64,000 nucleotides of DNA from Pseudophaeobacter profundi (lineage in GTDB: Bacteria; Pseudomonadota; Alphaproteobacteria; Rhodobacterales; Rhodobacteraceae): positions 62,001-126,000 of the forward strand of contig NZ_JARJEF010000004.1 of NCBI RefSeq assembly GCF_029697505.1, written 5' to 3'. The translations under genes and the position numbers were made by a program. This document shows positions 7,178-16,020 of the stretch, one piece after another. The notes beneath the pieces are model-generated. The model made no database searches. It saw only the letters and a program-made list of their open reading frames with translations, and was not told the DNA's origin. Position 1 is the first letter of the stretch; every line of letters starts with the position of its first letter.

Positions 7178-9698
7178 CGCTGTCTGTGGTTTCCTCGGTT
7201 GGGGTGACTTGCAGATCGTCCAGATCCGGTTGCACCGACTGGCCGCCTGCCACCGGGGCGGGCTGACCGCCCGCCGTCTCTGCTGCCCGCGCGCCGCCGG
7301 TCAGAACCTCAGGGTTGCGCAGCCACAGATCACGCTGAGCAAAGGGAATTTCGATCTCTTCTGCCGCAAAGCGGGCCGCGATCTCATAGTTGAGATCAGA
7401 TTTCACCGACAAGACCCAGTTCACATCTCGCAGGATAGCGCGAATTTCAAAATCAAGACTATCGGCACCAAACCCCTGAAAGATCACATTGGGCGGCGGG
7501 TTCAACAGCACCATCGGATGCGACTGTGCGATCTCTCTAAGGATGGATTCAACCCGGCGCGGATCGGTGCCATAGGCAACGCCCACAGGTACGATCACCC
7601 GGCCCACCGTATTGCCACGGGTATAATTGGTGACAGTCCCGGTGATCAGATCCGAATTTGGGACAATCACATCGCTGCGGTCAAAGGTCTCAATCCGGGT
7701 GGAGCGCACCGAAATATCGCGCACATAGCCCATCAGACCGCCAACCTCGATCCAGTCGCCTTTGGAAATCGGGCGCTCCACCAACAGGATGATCCCAGAG
7801 ACAAAGTTTGACACGATGGTCTGCAGACCAAAGCCAATCCCAACAGAGAGCGCACCGGCAACAATGGCCAGGGACGACAGATCCAGCCCCGCCATGGAAA
7901 TGGCCACCAGCGCGGCGAGGAAAACCCCGACGTAGCCGACACCGGACACAATGGCATTCTGTCCGCCCGGATCGATCTTGGTTTTTGGCAGTAAGGACGT
8001 GCGCAGGTTGCTTTGCAACAGACGGGTGGCCCCATAGCCGATGGCAAAAACCACCACAAAGCTCAGGAAGACCGCAGGTGAAATCCGGGTATCGCCAAGC
8101 TGAAATCCGTCCAGAAAGCGCGACCACAATTCGGTCAAATCAGCAACCCGTCCGCCCCAGATCAGTGCCACAACCGGCACCGCCAGCAGCGTCAAGACAA
8201 AGCCGATGGCCACAATCATCAGGGAGTCATAGGCGGCAGCCCCCTGCCCCGACGCCCAGGCATAGAGATCGGCCAAAAAGCGTCGAAGCAAGATCAGCGC
8301 CGCAAAGAGAGCCAAAGTGGAGATCGCCGGGTAAATCATGGCTTCGGCCGCATTCACATAGCCCACAGCGGCCAAGATCGGGGCCACAACCCCAAGAAAA
8401 TGTACAATGCGCCTGAGAACCGAAAGCGCACGGTTGGCCCCAACTGCCACCCGGTTTTCGCCGTCCTGGTCTTCCTCCGCTTCGGCGGTGGCGATGTTGG
8501 CACGCCCAATCCGGTTCAACCGGTAAAGCCCCAAGGCCGCCACAAGGATCAGTGGGAAGGACAGCACCGCACGGCTTTCAACCGTGGTATTTTCCAGCAG
8601 ATAGAACTGGTTCAATGCATCCTGTATCACCAGGACAATGGCCAGAGCATCCATGATCAGACGCGCTTCTCCAAGCCGCCCCCCTGTGCCTGACACGGCA
8701 GAACTATCCCGTCGGACAACAAAAATCTGCTCGCCCAGCCAATGGAAGGTCAGAATGACAAAGGCCCAGCCCGGCACATGCTCCAACATCAAGGTGCCAC
8801 GCAGTCCCAGAATACCGGAGAGTTCGACCGCCGCCACCAGCACAATGATGCCCAATAGCGGCAGGATCACCTGCAAGAGCGAGACAACAAAGGTCCAGAC
8901 CCCGGTACCGCGCGCCCCAAGCTGGCGCAGATACTCTCCCATGCGGCGGGCCCAGGGACGGCCGCGCAGGATCAGCAAGCCGCCCATCAGAAGCAGCGCC
9001 AGAATGGCCGGCAGCCGGTTAGAAATCCGCTCGATCGTGGTATCGTTGCTGATCTGTGCCTTGGTTTCATGCCAAAAGGTAAGCCCGGCGCGCGAGAGAA
9101 CCAGCACAGCGCCTGGCCACAGCTCCGGGTTCAGCGGCGATGGTCCACGCTCCAGCAGGTGTCGGGTACGCCGCTCACGAATGATCGTGTCGATTTCGCC
9201 GATCAAGCCATCCGCTCGGCTATAGGCCTCTTGCGCGATCATGCGCGGCACCCTCAGCTTGTTCAGCTGAACAGTCAGATTTTGCCGCAGATCAGCAATG
9301 TCTTCAGGTTCGCTCTTGCCTTCTGCCGGGGCCTCTCCCAGCGCCGCGATCTGCCCCTCAAGCGTATCAATACGCTCCGCATTCGCGCCTTTCACCTCCT
9401 GAAACCGTTGCCGATACTGGGTCAGTTCCTTGCGTAATTTTTCAAAGGCCGCACTAGAGGCGCGCCCCGTATCAATCGCCTGTTCGGCCCTGACGGCGGC
9501 CTTTTCCCATTGATGCAAATAGCTGCGTTCTTCTGTGCTGACCTGCGCAAAAACCTGCCCGGCGCAGAGCATCAGAATCAGCGCAAGAGCAACAAACCGG
9601 CCGATAAGACGCAGCGTACTCGCGCGCCAAAATGTCTGAGGCCGCAAAATTGCGACCTCAGGGATAAAGCGGGGAGATAGGGGGGAAATGCGGGTCAT
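7152..9698 (-). CDS. Large MscS-type mechanosensitive channel with DUF3772-like N-terminal domain
   Basis: An 848-residue inner-membrane protein. An N-terminal signal-like hydrophobic stretch (about 33-51, ending AGQVFAQ) is followed by a charged helical periplasmic domain to about residue 190 of the kind found in DUF3772 channels. After it come around ten hydrophobic segments and a C-terminal MscS module: pore helix (LSVGIGFGLQTIVSNFVSG), then GDWIEVGGLMGYVRDI and the beta domain with VIVPNSDLITGTVTNY. Such channels release solutes on osmotic downshock. The tail is acidic and low complexity. The stop lies within the first codons of the downstream editing-protein gene, and the start overlaps the cysK stop by four bases. 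Confidence 0.92.
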   Translation of the reverse strand: MTRISPLSPRFIPEVAILRPQTFWRASTLRLIGRFVALALILMLCAGQVFAQVSTEERSYLHQWEKAAVRAEQAIDTGRASSAAFEKLRKELTQYRQRFQEVKGANAERIDTLEGQIAALGEAPAEGKSEPEDIADLRQNLTVQLNKLRVPRMIAQEAYSRADGLIGEIDTIIRERRTRHLLERGPSPLNPELWPGAVLVLSRAGLTFWHETKAQISNDTTIERISNRLPAILALLLMGGLLILRGRPWARRMGEYLRQLGARGTGVWTFVVSLLQVILPLLGIIVLVAAVELSGILGLRGTLMLEHVPGWAFVILTFHWLGEQIFVVRRDSSAVSGTGGRLGEARLIMDALAIVLVIQDALNQFYLLENTTVESRAVLSFPLILVAALGLYRLNRIGRANIATAEAEEDQDGENRVAVGANRALSVLRRIVHFLGVVAPILAAVGYVNAAEAMIYPAISTLALFAALILLRRFLADLYAWASGQGAAAYDSLMIVAIGFVLTLLAVPVVALIWGGRVADLTELWSRFLDGFQLGDTRISPAVFLSFVVVFAIGYGATRLLQSNLRTSLLPKTKIDPGGQNAIVSGVGYVGVFLAALVAISMAGLDLSSLAIVAGALSVGIGFGLQTIVSNFVSGIILLVERPISKGDWIEVGGLMGYVRDISVRSTRIETFDRSDVIVPNSDLITGTVTNYTRGNTVGRVIVPVGVAYGTDPRRVESILREIAQSHPMVLLNPPPNVIFQGFGADSLDFEIRAILRDVNWVLSVKSDLNYEIAARFAAEEIEIPFAQRDLWLRNPEVLTGGARAAETAGGQPAPVAGGQSVQPDLDDLQVTPTEETTDSDGESDADR

Positions 9699-10747
9699 AC
9701 GTCCTCAAAAACACCTGGAATAGAGGCAGGTATATGCGTCATCCAATCTGGCACCGGCAGATCTTTTTCGCGCAGGAAATCTGGGTTGAACAGCTTGGAT
9801 TGATAGCGGGTACCATAGTCGCACAGGACGGTCACAATGGTATGCCCCGGCCCCATATCCTTGGCCATCCGCACAGCCCCGGCAATATTGATTGCCGAAG
9901 AACCACCAAGCACCAGACCTTCTTCATGCAGCAGATCAAAGACATAGGGCAGCGCCTCGGTATCGGTGATCTGGTAACTGAAATCGGGCTTGAACCCTTC
10001 CAGGTTCTTGGTGATCCGCACCTGGCCAATGCCTTCGGCAATCGAAGACCCCTCCATCGCGATTTCACCAGTGGTATAGTAGGAATACAGTCCAGCCCCC
10101 ATCGGATCTGCCAGGGCAATCTTCACGCCTTTGGGCTGCAGCGCCTCGGCGACGCCCGCCAGGGTGCCACCAGATCCAACCGCACAGGTAAAGCCGTCAA
10201 CCTTGCCATCGGTCTGTTCCCAGATTTCGGGGCCGGTGGTTTCAACGTGGGACTGCTTGTTTGCAACGTTGTCGAACTGATTGGCCCAGATCGCGCCGTT
10301 TGGCTCTGTCTTGGCCAGCTCTTTTGCCAGACGCTCGGAGTAGCGCACAAAGTTGTTGGGATTGCGATAGGGGGCCGCTGGCACCTGTACCAATTGCGCG
10401 CCTGCCAGACGCAGCATGTCCTTTTTCTCTTCGGACTGGGTTTCCGGGATCACGATCACGGTCTTGAAGCCCATCGAGGCGCCCACCAGCGCCAGGCCAA
10501 TACCCGTATTGCCGGCCGTGCCTTCCACAATGGTTCCGCCCGGCTTTAGTTCACCACGCGCAATCGCATCCTTGATAATATAAAGCGCCGCCCGGTCTTT
10601 GACCGATTGACCGGGGTTCATGAACTCCGCCTTGCCCAGAATTTCACATCCGGTCTCATCGCTGACGCGGTTCAGACGGATCAGAGGAGTGTGGCCAATG
10701 GCGTCGGCCAGATCGCGTGCAATGCGCATGGTATCCCTTTCGATCAT
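9695..10747 (-). CDS. cysK: Cysteine synthase A (O-acetylserine sulfhydrylase)
   Basis: A 350-residue PLP enzyme of the fold-type II family making cysteine from O-acetylserine and sulfide. The PLP lysine lies in NPGQSVKDRAAL (Lys50), the substrate loop is EGTAGNTGIGLAL near 75-87, and the phosphate-binding glycines are in VGSGGTLAG. The long C-terminal part (LREKDLPVPDWM) marks the alphaproteobacterial subtype. A second possible start is Met7 (10729). The gene follows trgB 51 bp downstream; in Rhodobacter sphaeroides cysK is part of the tellurite resistance region with trgAB, so the context matches. Confidence 0.94.
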   Translation of the reverse strand: MIERDTMRIARDLADAIGHTPLIRLNRVSDETGCEILGKAEFMNPGQSVKDRAALYIIKDAIARGELKPGGTIVEGTAGNTGIGLALVGASMGFKTVIVIPETQSEEKKDMLRLAGAQLVQVPAAPYRNPNNFVRYSERLAKELAKTEPNGAIWANQFDNVANKQSHVETTGPEIWEQTDGKVDGFTCAVGSGGTLAGVAEALQPKGVKIALADPMGAGLYSYYTTGEIAMEGSSIAEGIGQVRITKNLEGFKPDFSYQITDTEALPYVFDLLHEEGLVLGGSSAINIAGAVRMAKDMGPGHTIVTVLCDYGTRYQSKLFNPDFLREKDLPVPDWMTHIPASIPGVFEDV

Positions 10748-10798
10748 TCCCCCAAGATGTAACCAAGGGGGCAGGCCTTCACAAGATGCGAAGCTGCC

Positions 10799-11923
10799 TT
10801 AGCGCACCATAGCCCGCAGCCGTTCACGGTGGCGTGACAGCCAGAGCGCGGCCGTCACCAGCGGCATATCCTGGTAGCTATGGTTGTCGACCCGCTGCAT
10901 CAAGTCGTCAAAATTAAGAATTTCGCTGCGCAGATCTTCGTTTTCGCCCGCGACACCGCCGCCGCCACGAATATCAGAAAGGTTCGTAATCCCAACAAAT
11001 ATATGAATAAATTCCCCTGATGCACCACTAGAGGGATAGGCATGGGTCACCGCCTCCAGCTGTGAAATGGTGACACCGGCCTCTTCGGTGGCCTCGCGCC
11101 GGGCGGCCTGCTCGGGCGTCTCTCCGGGATCAATCAGCCCGGCGACTGGTTCCCACATCCAGGGGCGCTTTTCGCCGGCGATATAGGTTGCGGCACGAAA
11201 CTGTTCCACCAGCAGCACCTGATCGCGCAGCGGATCATAGGGCAGCACCACAGACGCCCGCCCCACCAGCGCCACCCCGCGGTTCACCACCGGGCTCATG
11301 GATCCGTCATAGCGACGGAACTGAAGATCCATTTCCTCCATCGCAAAGAAGTTCACATAGGCGCGCTTATGCGCCTTGACCTGCACATCGCGCGACAGAT
11401 CATGCGCCGGATCCTCGGGGCGGGCCTGCGCCGCCAACCAGGCTGCCGCCCGCCTGCGGATCGCGGGGAACGATCTGCGCATATCCTGCGCCGAGACCCG
11501 CCCGCGATAGGCCATGACCTCTTCTGCAGCCCGCAGCGTCAAGGCCCCCGATTTTGCCACCCAGCTCGCCAGATCCCAGGGGGCACCCGGCCGCCACTGC
11601 CCCGGCGTCGGAAAATAGACCTGCGCGCCAACCTGTTCGCCGCTGGGCAGGCAGACCGTGATTGGCTGCAGCGCATAGTCAAAACCGCCCTCGTAGTAGT
11701 CAAGCGCCGCCAGATCCTGCGCCGTCAGCCCCCGCACCAAGATCCCCTGTGCGCTCTGTCCGGGGGCGGTGGCGATCATCGGAAAGATCTGGTCCTGCAC
11801 GGCAAAAACCGCGTGATCTGCGAGGGCCACTTCGGTGACATCAAGGTCGCCGCCCACGCGCCCCAAGACCAGCTCCAGCAGCGGCCGATAGCGCAGCGTG
11901 CCATAGAAAAATAGATCAACCAC
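10799..11923 (-). CDS. trgB: TrgB-like fusion: gamma-glutamylcyclotransferase-type domain plus NUDIX hydrolase
   Basis: A 374-residue two-domain protein. Residues 1 to about 110 start VDLFFYGTLRYRPLL, the AIG2/GGCT-like fold signature. Residues about 200-374 are a NUDIX hydrolase of the ADP-ribose pyrophosphatase type, with a full NUDIX box at about 262-284 (G-LID-GET...RREATEEAGV). The order trgA, trgB, cysK on one strand matches the tellurite resistance locus described in Rhodobacter sphaeroides; the symbol rests on that synteny. The nucleotide substrate is not proven. It starts 27 bp downstream of the trgA stop. Confidence 0.85.
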   Translation of the reverse strand: MVDLFFYGTLRYRPLLELVLGRVGGDLDVTEVALADHAVFAVQDQIFPMIATAPGQSAQGILVRGLTAQDLAALDYYEGGFDYALQPITVCLPSGEQVGAQVYFPTPGQWRPGAPWDLASWVAKSGALTLRAAEEVMAYRGRVSAQDMRRSFPAIRRRAAAWLAAQARPEDPAHDLSRDVQVKAHKRAYVNFFAMEEMDLQFRRYDGSMSPVVNRGVALVGRASVVLPYDPLRDQVLLVEQFRAATYIAGEKRPWMWEPVAGLIDPGETPEQAARREATEEAGVTISQLEAVTHAYPSSGASGEFIHIFVGITNLSDIRGGGGVAGENEDLRSEILNFDDLMQRVDNHSYQDMPLVTAALWLSRHRERLRAMVR

Positions 11924-11950
11924 GTCTTTTAACCCATTGTTAAGGTGTGC

Positions 11951-12391
11951 TTATGACCAGCGCTTATGCGCATACTCGGCCAATAGCCCCGCCACACAGC
12001 CGCCAATCACCAAGGGCACTAGAACCGCTGGCGTTGCGATCTGAAAGAAGAACTCGATCGACAAGGTGAAGATCGCCAGCAGCGCGTCAAACGGGCCACC
12101 GTAGCGGTTGCGCATGGCCCGGTCGAACATCTCCCAGGCCCCCTGAACGAACAGCGCCCAAAGCACCATTACCGCCATCCCGGTCAGCCCGTTGTTCAGC
12201 GCCGGCACCAGACCATTGCCAACCCGCTGCCCCATGTAGATCCAGCCCGTCAGCAAGCCCAGCACCACGTTGACATGAAAGAAATAGCCAGGATCGGTTT
12301 CCTCTGGCATATCGGCAATCACTTGATCAGAAACGAGATAGGCGAGCAGCGCCAGAACAATGGCTGCTATCAGGCGTGCAGTTGTAGGCAT
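11951..12391 (-). CDS. trgA: TrgA family membrane protein, tellurite resistance associated
   Basis: A 146-residue protein with about four hydrophobic segments: roughly 5-25, 38-57, 65-88 and 110-138. The N terminus (TARLIAAIVLALLAYLVSDQV) and the YMGQRVG loop fit the TrgA family. In Rhodobacter sphaeroides trgA acts with trgB in high-level tellurite resistance, but the biochemical role is unknown. It is the first gene of the trgA-trgB-cysK run on the minus strand. A 100-bp gap with GC-rich inverted sequence separates it from the upstream aminotransferase gene. Confidence 0.82.
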   Translation of the reverse strand: MPTTARLIAAIVLALLAYLVSDQVIADMPEETDPGYFFHVNVVLGLLTGWIYMGQRVGNGLVPALNNGLTGMAVMVLWALFVQGAWEMFDRAMRNRYGGPFDALLAIFTLSIEFFFQIATPAVLVPLVIGGCVAGLLAEYAHKRWS

Positions 12392-12492
12392 GGGCGTCTC
12401 TGTCCTTTCTGGTCTAAGGTTTCGCTGGTGTCAGGGCCGCTGAACCCCGGGAGCAAAGCGAACCTACCTTACCCCCGGTCATGTTTGGCCGA

Positions 12493-13716
12493 TTATAGCA
12501 CCTGATCCAGCACCTCGATCAGCTTGGCGACCTCTTCGACGCTGGTGTAATGGGTAAAGCTCAACCGCAAGACCCCCTCGCCGGGGTCCACTCCCATCGC
12601 CGAGAGCGCTCGCCCGGCGTAGAAATCGCTGCCGCCTGCCAGTATGCCATGCGCGGCCAATTGGGCCGCGACAGGTTCAGCCGGGCGGTTCAACGCCAGT
12701 GCCACGGTCGGCGCCCGCTGGGCCGCGTCACCTGGGCCAAGCAGCCGCAGATCATTGCGGGATTTCACCGCATCCAACAGCGGTTGCAACAGCGTGATCT
12801 CGTGGCTGCGCATCAGATCATGGGCAAAGCCAGCCCGCGCCGCGGCACCGCTACTAGGGCCGCCATGGTGGTCACAAAGCGCATCAAAATAATCCGCCAT
12901 GCCTGCACTGGCCGCCACCTGCGCATGATCCGGCCCCGCCGGGGTGAACCTTTTATAAAGTACGTCGCCGTTGAAATGATGCGCCTGATTGGGAAGCAAT
13001 TGCCCCAATTCGCGCCGCATCACCATCAGCCCTTGATGGGGGCCAAAGGTCTTATAGGCAGAAAACAGATAGATATCCGGCCCCAGATCCGCCACATTGG
13101 GCAGCCCATGTGGCGCATAGGACACCCCATCAACACAGACAAAGGCACCGGCGGCATGGGACATCGCAGTGATCTCGGTCACCGGATTTATTTCCCCGAC
13201 CACGTTGGAACAATGGGGAAAACAGACGAGCCGCACCTTTTCATCCAACAGCCCCTCCAGCTTGGCCGGGTCCAGGTGCCCGGTCTGCGGGTCGATCTGC
13301 CATTCACGAATCTCGATTCCGTCTTCGGCCAGACGCCGCCAGGGGCCAGTGTTCGCTTCGTGATCCTGGTTGGTCACGACAATAGCCTCGCCCGGGTGCA
13401 GCATCTGGCGAAAGGCCTGGGCCAGAACATAGGTGTTCTGGGTCGTTGACGGGCCAAAACTCAGCTCATCCGTTGCCACCCCCAACATTGCCGCCAGCCG
13501 CTGACGCGCTTCATCCATTTCGGTGCCGGCCGTTCTGGACGGTTCATAGGGCGCATAGGGCTGCACCTTGCGCTGGGTGTAATATCGCGTCAGCCGGTCA
13601 ACCACCTGGCGGCAGGTATAGGATCCGCCTGCATTTTCAAAGAAGGCCTTCCCCTGCAAGCTTGGTTCTTGAAAGGCAGGAAACTGCCCGCGTACAAAAT
13701 CAATATCCAGCGCCAT
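12493..13716 (-). CDS. Class V aminotransferase, cysteine desulfurase-like protein
   Basis: A 407-residue fold-type I PLP enzyme. The PLP lysine is in SAYKTFGPH (Lys222), with the PLP-ring Asp in CVDGVSYAPH (Asp196) and the His of NQDHEAN. It belongs to the group annotated as cysteine desulfurase-like. The mobile-loop catalytic Cys typical of IscS/SufS is not obvious, so desulfurase activity is uncertain and another elimination reaction is possible. It stands upstream of the trgA-trgB-cysK genes in the same orientation, which suggests but does not prove a role in sulfur metabolism. Confidence 0.85.
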   Translation of the reverse strand: MALDIDFVRGQFPAFQEPSLQGKAFFENAGGSYTCRQVVDRLTRYYTQRKVQPYAPYEPSRTAGTEMDEARQRLAAMLGVATDELSFGPSTTQNTYVLAQAFRQMLHPGEAIVVTNQDHEANTGPWRRLAEDGIEIREWQIDPQTGHLDPAKLEGLLDEKVRLVCFPHCSNVVGEINPVTEITAMSHAAGAFVCVDGVSYAPHGLPNVADLGPDIYLFSAYKTFGPHQGLMVMRRELGQLLPNQAHHFNGDVLYKRFTPAGPDHAQVAASAGMADYFDALCDHHGGPSSGAAARAGFAHDLMRSHEITLLQPLLDAVKSRNDLRLLGPGDAAQRAPTVALALNRPAEPVAAQLAAHGILAGGSDFYAGRALSAMGVDPGEGVLRLSFTHYTSVEEVAKLIEVLDQVL

Positions 13717-14029
13717 TAATGCTCTCCCACTATTCTTGGCAAAAGAGATGCAGGTCTAAGGGGGGGAGGTCAAGGCTGACGGGAACTCTCGGTCTGGATA
13801 AACAGGCATTCTTGCCGTCAGGCGATGATGGGGTGATGAAGGACTGGCCACCGAAGGTCCGGGACCAGTCACAGTCAGGCAAATCACGGGCAGGCAAATC
13901 ACGGGCAGGCCGGGGCAGGCAGCATCTTCACCTGCCCGACTGCACCCGCTTTATCTGCAGCCTGTAGCCGCAGCTGCAACTTGCAGCCCTTGACCGGCCC
14001 GTATCATGGCCCGGCACTGCACAGCCCAG
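13717..14029. other. Intergenic spacer with a short tandem repeat
   Basis: About 310 bases between the aminotransferase start and the acuI stop, both minus-strand genes. A 15-bp unit CAGGCAAATCACGGG is present twice in tandem plus five bases at 13876-13910. Further CAGGC and CTGCC words around 13910-13940 allow pairing. No gene is supported. Confidence 0.6.
13876..13910. repeat. 15-bp direct tandem repeat, 2.3 copies
   Basis: The unit CAGGCAAATCACGGG occurs twice back to back and then begins again with CAGGC. It lies in the gap upstream of the aminotransferase gene. It is too short to imply function. Confidence 0.8.
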
Positions 14030-15025
14030 TCAGGCATTTACATCCACCACAACGCGCCCCTTGACCTGCCCCTTCAAGATATCTGCGCCCAATTGTGGCA
14101 GATCAGACAGAACGGCCGGTTTCACCATTTCGTCCAGCCGGTCCAGCGGCAGGTCCGTCGCCAGCCGCGCCCATGCACGGGTCCGATTGCCATAGGGCTG
14201 CAACACGGAATCGATGCCCAGCAAATTCACTCCGCGCAACAGAAAGGGGATCACGGTTGCCGGCAGCGCCGCGCCCCCGGCCAGCCCCACCGCCGCAACT
14301 GAAGCACCATATTTCATCTGCCCCAGCACCCGAGCCAGCATCTCGCCCCCCACAGCATCAATGCAGCCTGCCCAGGTCTCGCTTTCTAGCGGGCGCTTCA
14401 CCGTCTCGTTCAGATCTTCACGTGGCACAATCCGGCTGGCCCCAAGCCCCCGCAGGTACTCTCCGGTTTCAGGCCGCCCCGTCACCGCCGCCACCTCATA
14501 GCCAAGATGGGCCAGAATTGCGGTCGCAACCGATCCAACCCCGCCCGCAGCGCCGGTCACCAGAACCGGCCCCCGCCCCGGTGTCAGCCCGTGGTCCTCC
14601 AGCGCCATAATCGACAGCATTGCAGTAAGACCCGCCGTGCCCACCGCCATGGCCCGGCGGGGGTCCAGCCCAGCGGGCAGCGGCACCAACCAATCGGCTT
14701 TCACCCGCGCCTTCTGGCTGTAACCGCCCCAGTGCGCCTCTCCGACGCGCCAGCCGGTCAGAATGACCTTATCCCCCGGCTTGTAGCGCGCATCGTCGCT
14801 GGCCTCGACAGTGCCAGCAAAATCAATACCCGGCACATGCGGATAGCGACGCACCAATCCGCCCCCCTTCGGGCTCAGACACAGGCCATCCTTATAGTTC
14901 ACGGTCGAATATTCGACAGCAACAGTGACCTCCCCCTCGGGCAGCTGATCCAGGCTTATCTGCTCGACAGCTGCGGCCCCAAGGCCGCTGTCTGCATCTT
15001 GACGTACGATAAGGGCGTTGAACAT
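14030..15025 (-). CDS. acuI: Acryloyl-CoA reductase AcuI (MDR superfamily)
   Basis: A 331-residue NADPH-dependent medium-chain reductase that converts acryloyl-CoA to propionyl-CoA. In roseobacters this detoxifies acrylate formed from dimethylsulfoniopropionate and serves the ethylmalonyl-CoA pathway. The N terminus (FNALIVRQDADSGLGAA), STVNYKDGL, HVPGIDFAG and the nucleotide-binding TGAAGGVGSVATAIL are characteristic. I chose the ATG at 15025 because AAGGAGG stands 8 bases upstream; an upstream in-frame start at 15070 lacks this. A GntR-type gene diverges from it, with two palindromic sites in between. Confidence 0.93.
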   Translation of the reverse strand: MFNALIVRQDADSGLGAAAVEQISLDQLPEGEVTVAVEYSTVNYKDGLCLSPKGGGLVRRYPHVPGIDFAGTVEASDDARYKPGDKVILTGWRVGEAHWGGYSQKARVKADWLVPLPAGLDPRRAMAVGTAGLTAMLSIMALEDHGLTPGRGPVLVTGAAGGVGSVATAILAHLGYEVAAVTGRPETGEYLRGLGASRIVPREDLNETVKRPLESETWAGCIDAVGGEMLARVLGQMKYGASVAAVGLAGGAALPATVIPFLLRGVNLLGIDSVLQPYGNRTRAWARLATDLPLDRLDEMVKPAVLSDLPQLGADILKGQVKGRVVVDVNA

Positions 15026-15114
15026 GTGATTTCCTCCTTGAGTTTTCGCGCCACCTGTCCTTGGCAACATGATTGGCCTTGCAGGGTCTGCGGACCTGTC
15101 GCTGCCCGGAGCGC

Positions 15115-15173
15115 ATCAATTGTCTGACATTTGATGCGATCTGTGCCACATCCTTTAATGTCTGACAATTGAT
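15115..15173. promoter_or_regulatory. Two FadR/GntR-type palindromic operator sites
   Basis: The core TGTCTGACA occurs at 15121-15129 and at 15159-15167; centres are 38 bp apart. The first is embedded in a 21-bp near-perfect palindrome (ATCAA at 15115-15119, TTGAT at 15131-15135), and the second has a TTGAT right flank. Cores read as T-x-GT-xxx-AC-x, the format bound by FadR-subfamily GntR regulators. They lie between divergent acuI (start 15025) and the GntR gene (start 15260), so autoregulation and control of acuI are likely inferences. Confidence 0.7.
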
Positions 15174-15259
15174 TTTTGTATGCGGCACCGCTATCTCCCT
15201 CCCAGCCCCAGCCCCTAGTCTCCGCAGCGCCAAACAAACGCCCCCGAAGGAGGCAGCAC

Positions 15260-15985
15260 ATGCAGATCAACCCACAAAGCCGCGACGACCTATCGGCCCA
15301 GATTGCCAAGGCAATCAAAGATGCCATCATCCAGGGGGATCTTATCGTGGATGCGCGCCTGCCTTCAGAGGCCGAACTCTGCGCCCAGTTTCAAGTCTCT
15401 CGCCCCACCGTGCGCGAGGCCCTCAAACGGCTGGCGGCGCAGTCGCTGATCCGTACCCAGCGCGGTGCCACCGGGGGGGCCTTTGTCAACCGGCTCAATT
15501 TTGAGGATGCCTATGCGCAGCATATCACCACCTCAACCCTGCTGCTAAGCATGAACGCCGTCAGCTTTGAAACAGCCTGCGAGGCGCGCTATGCGCTTGA
15601 ACGGGCCTGCGCGCCACTCGCAGCCCATAGACGCAAGGCAGAGCACCTCGCGATCATGCGGGCAGAAATTCGACACCAAAGCGAGCCAGACCTCTCGGAT
15701 GAAGCCTTTTGCACCTCGGATGTCACCTTTCACCGCGCCCTGGTGGATGCAGCCGCCAACCCGGTGCTCTCCTACCAACTGGCCGGCGCTGTTGAGGCCA
15801 TGCAACCCCTGATGAACATCATCACATTTTCGGCCCGCGACCGGGCCAAAATTATCGCCCTGCATATCCGGATCGCGGATGCCATCGCGGCAGGCGACGG
15901 CTTGGCGGCTGACGCAGGTCTTGTTCAGCTTGAACAGGAAACCCTTTATCTCGCCAAAACAGTCTTCGACGCGCGCTCGGCCTGA
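15260..15985 (+). CDS. GntR family transcriptional regulator, FCD (FadR) subfamily
   Basis: A 241-residue regulator. The N-terminal winged helix is clear: LSAQIAKAIKDAIIQG, LPSEAELCAQFQVSRPTVRE and LKRLAAQSLI. The helical FCD ligand-binding domain fills the rest, with metal-binding style His in TSDVTFHRAL and the C-terminal HIRIADAI. I chose the ATG at 15260, which follows GAAGGAGGCAGCAC; a longer frame from 15176 has no such site. It diverges from acuI and likely senses an organic acid or CoA-pathway metabolite; the ligand is unknown. It differs from AcuR, the TetR-type regulator known for acuRI in Rhodobacter. Confidence 0.9.
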   Translation: MQINPQSRDDLSAQIAKAIKDAIIQGDLIVDARLPSEAELCAQFQVSRPTVREALKRLAAQSLIRTQRGATGGAFVNRLNFEDAYAQHITTSTLLLSMNAVSFETACEARYALERACAPLAAHRRKAEHLAIMRAEIRHQSEPDLSDEAFCTSDVTFHRALVDAAANPVLSYQLAGAVEAMQPLMNIITFSARDRAKIIALHIRIADAIAAGDGLAADAGLVQLEQETLYLAKTVFDARSA

Positions 15986-16020
15986 TTGCAGCCCATCCCC
16001 CCCCTTTTTGCCCCTTGTCT

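Noticed and set aside
12434-12482. GC-rich sequence upstream of trgA that can pair (CCGGG...CCCGG)
   Set aside because: Considered as a riboswitch or leader structure, but no conserved riboswitch core could be identified.
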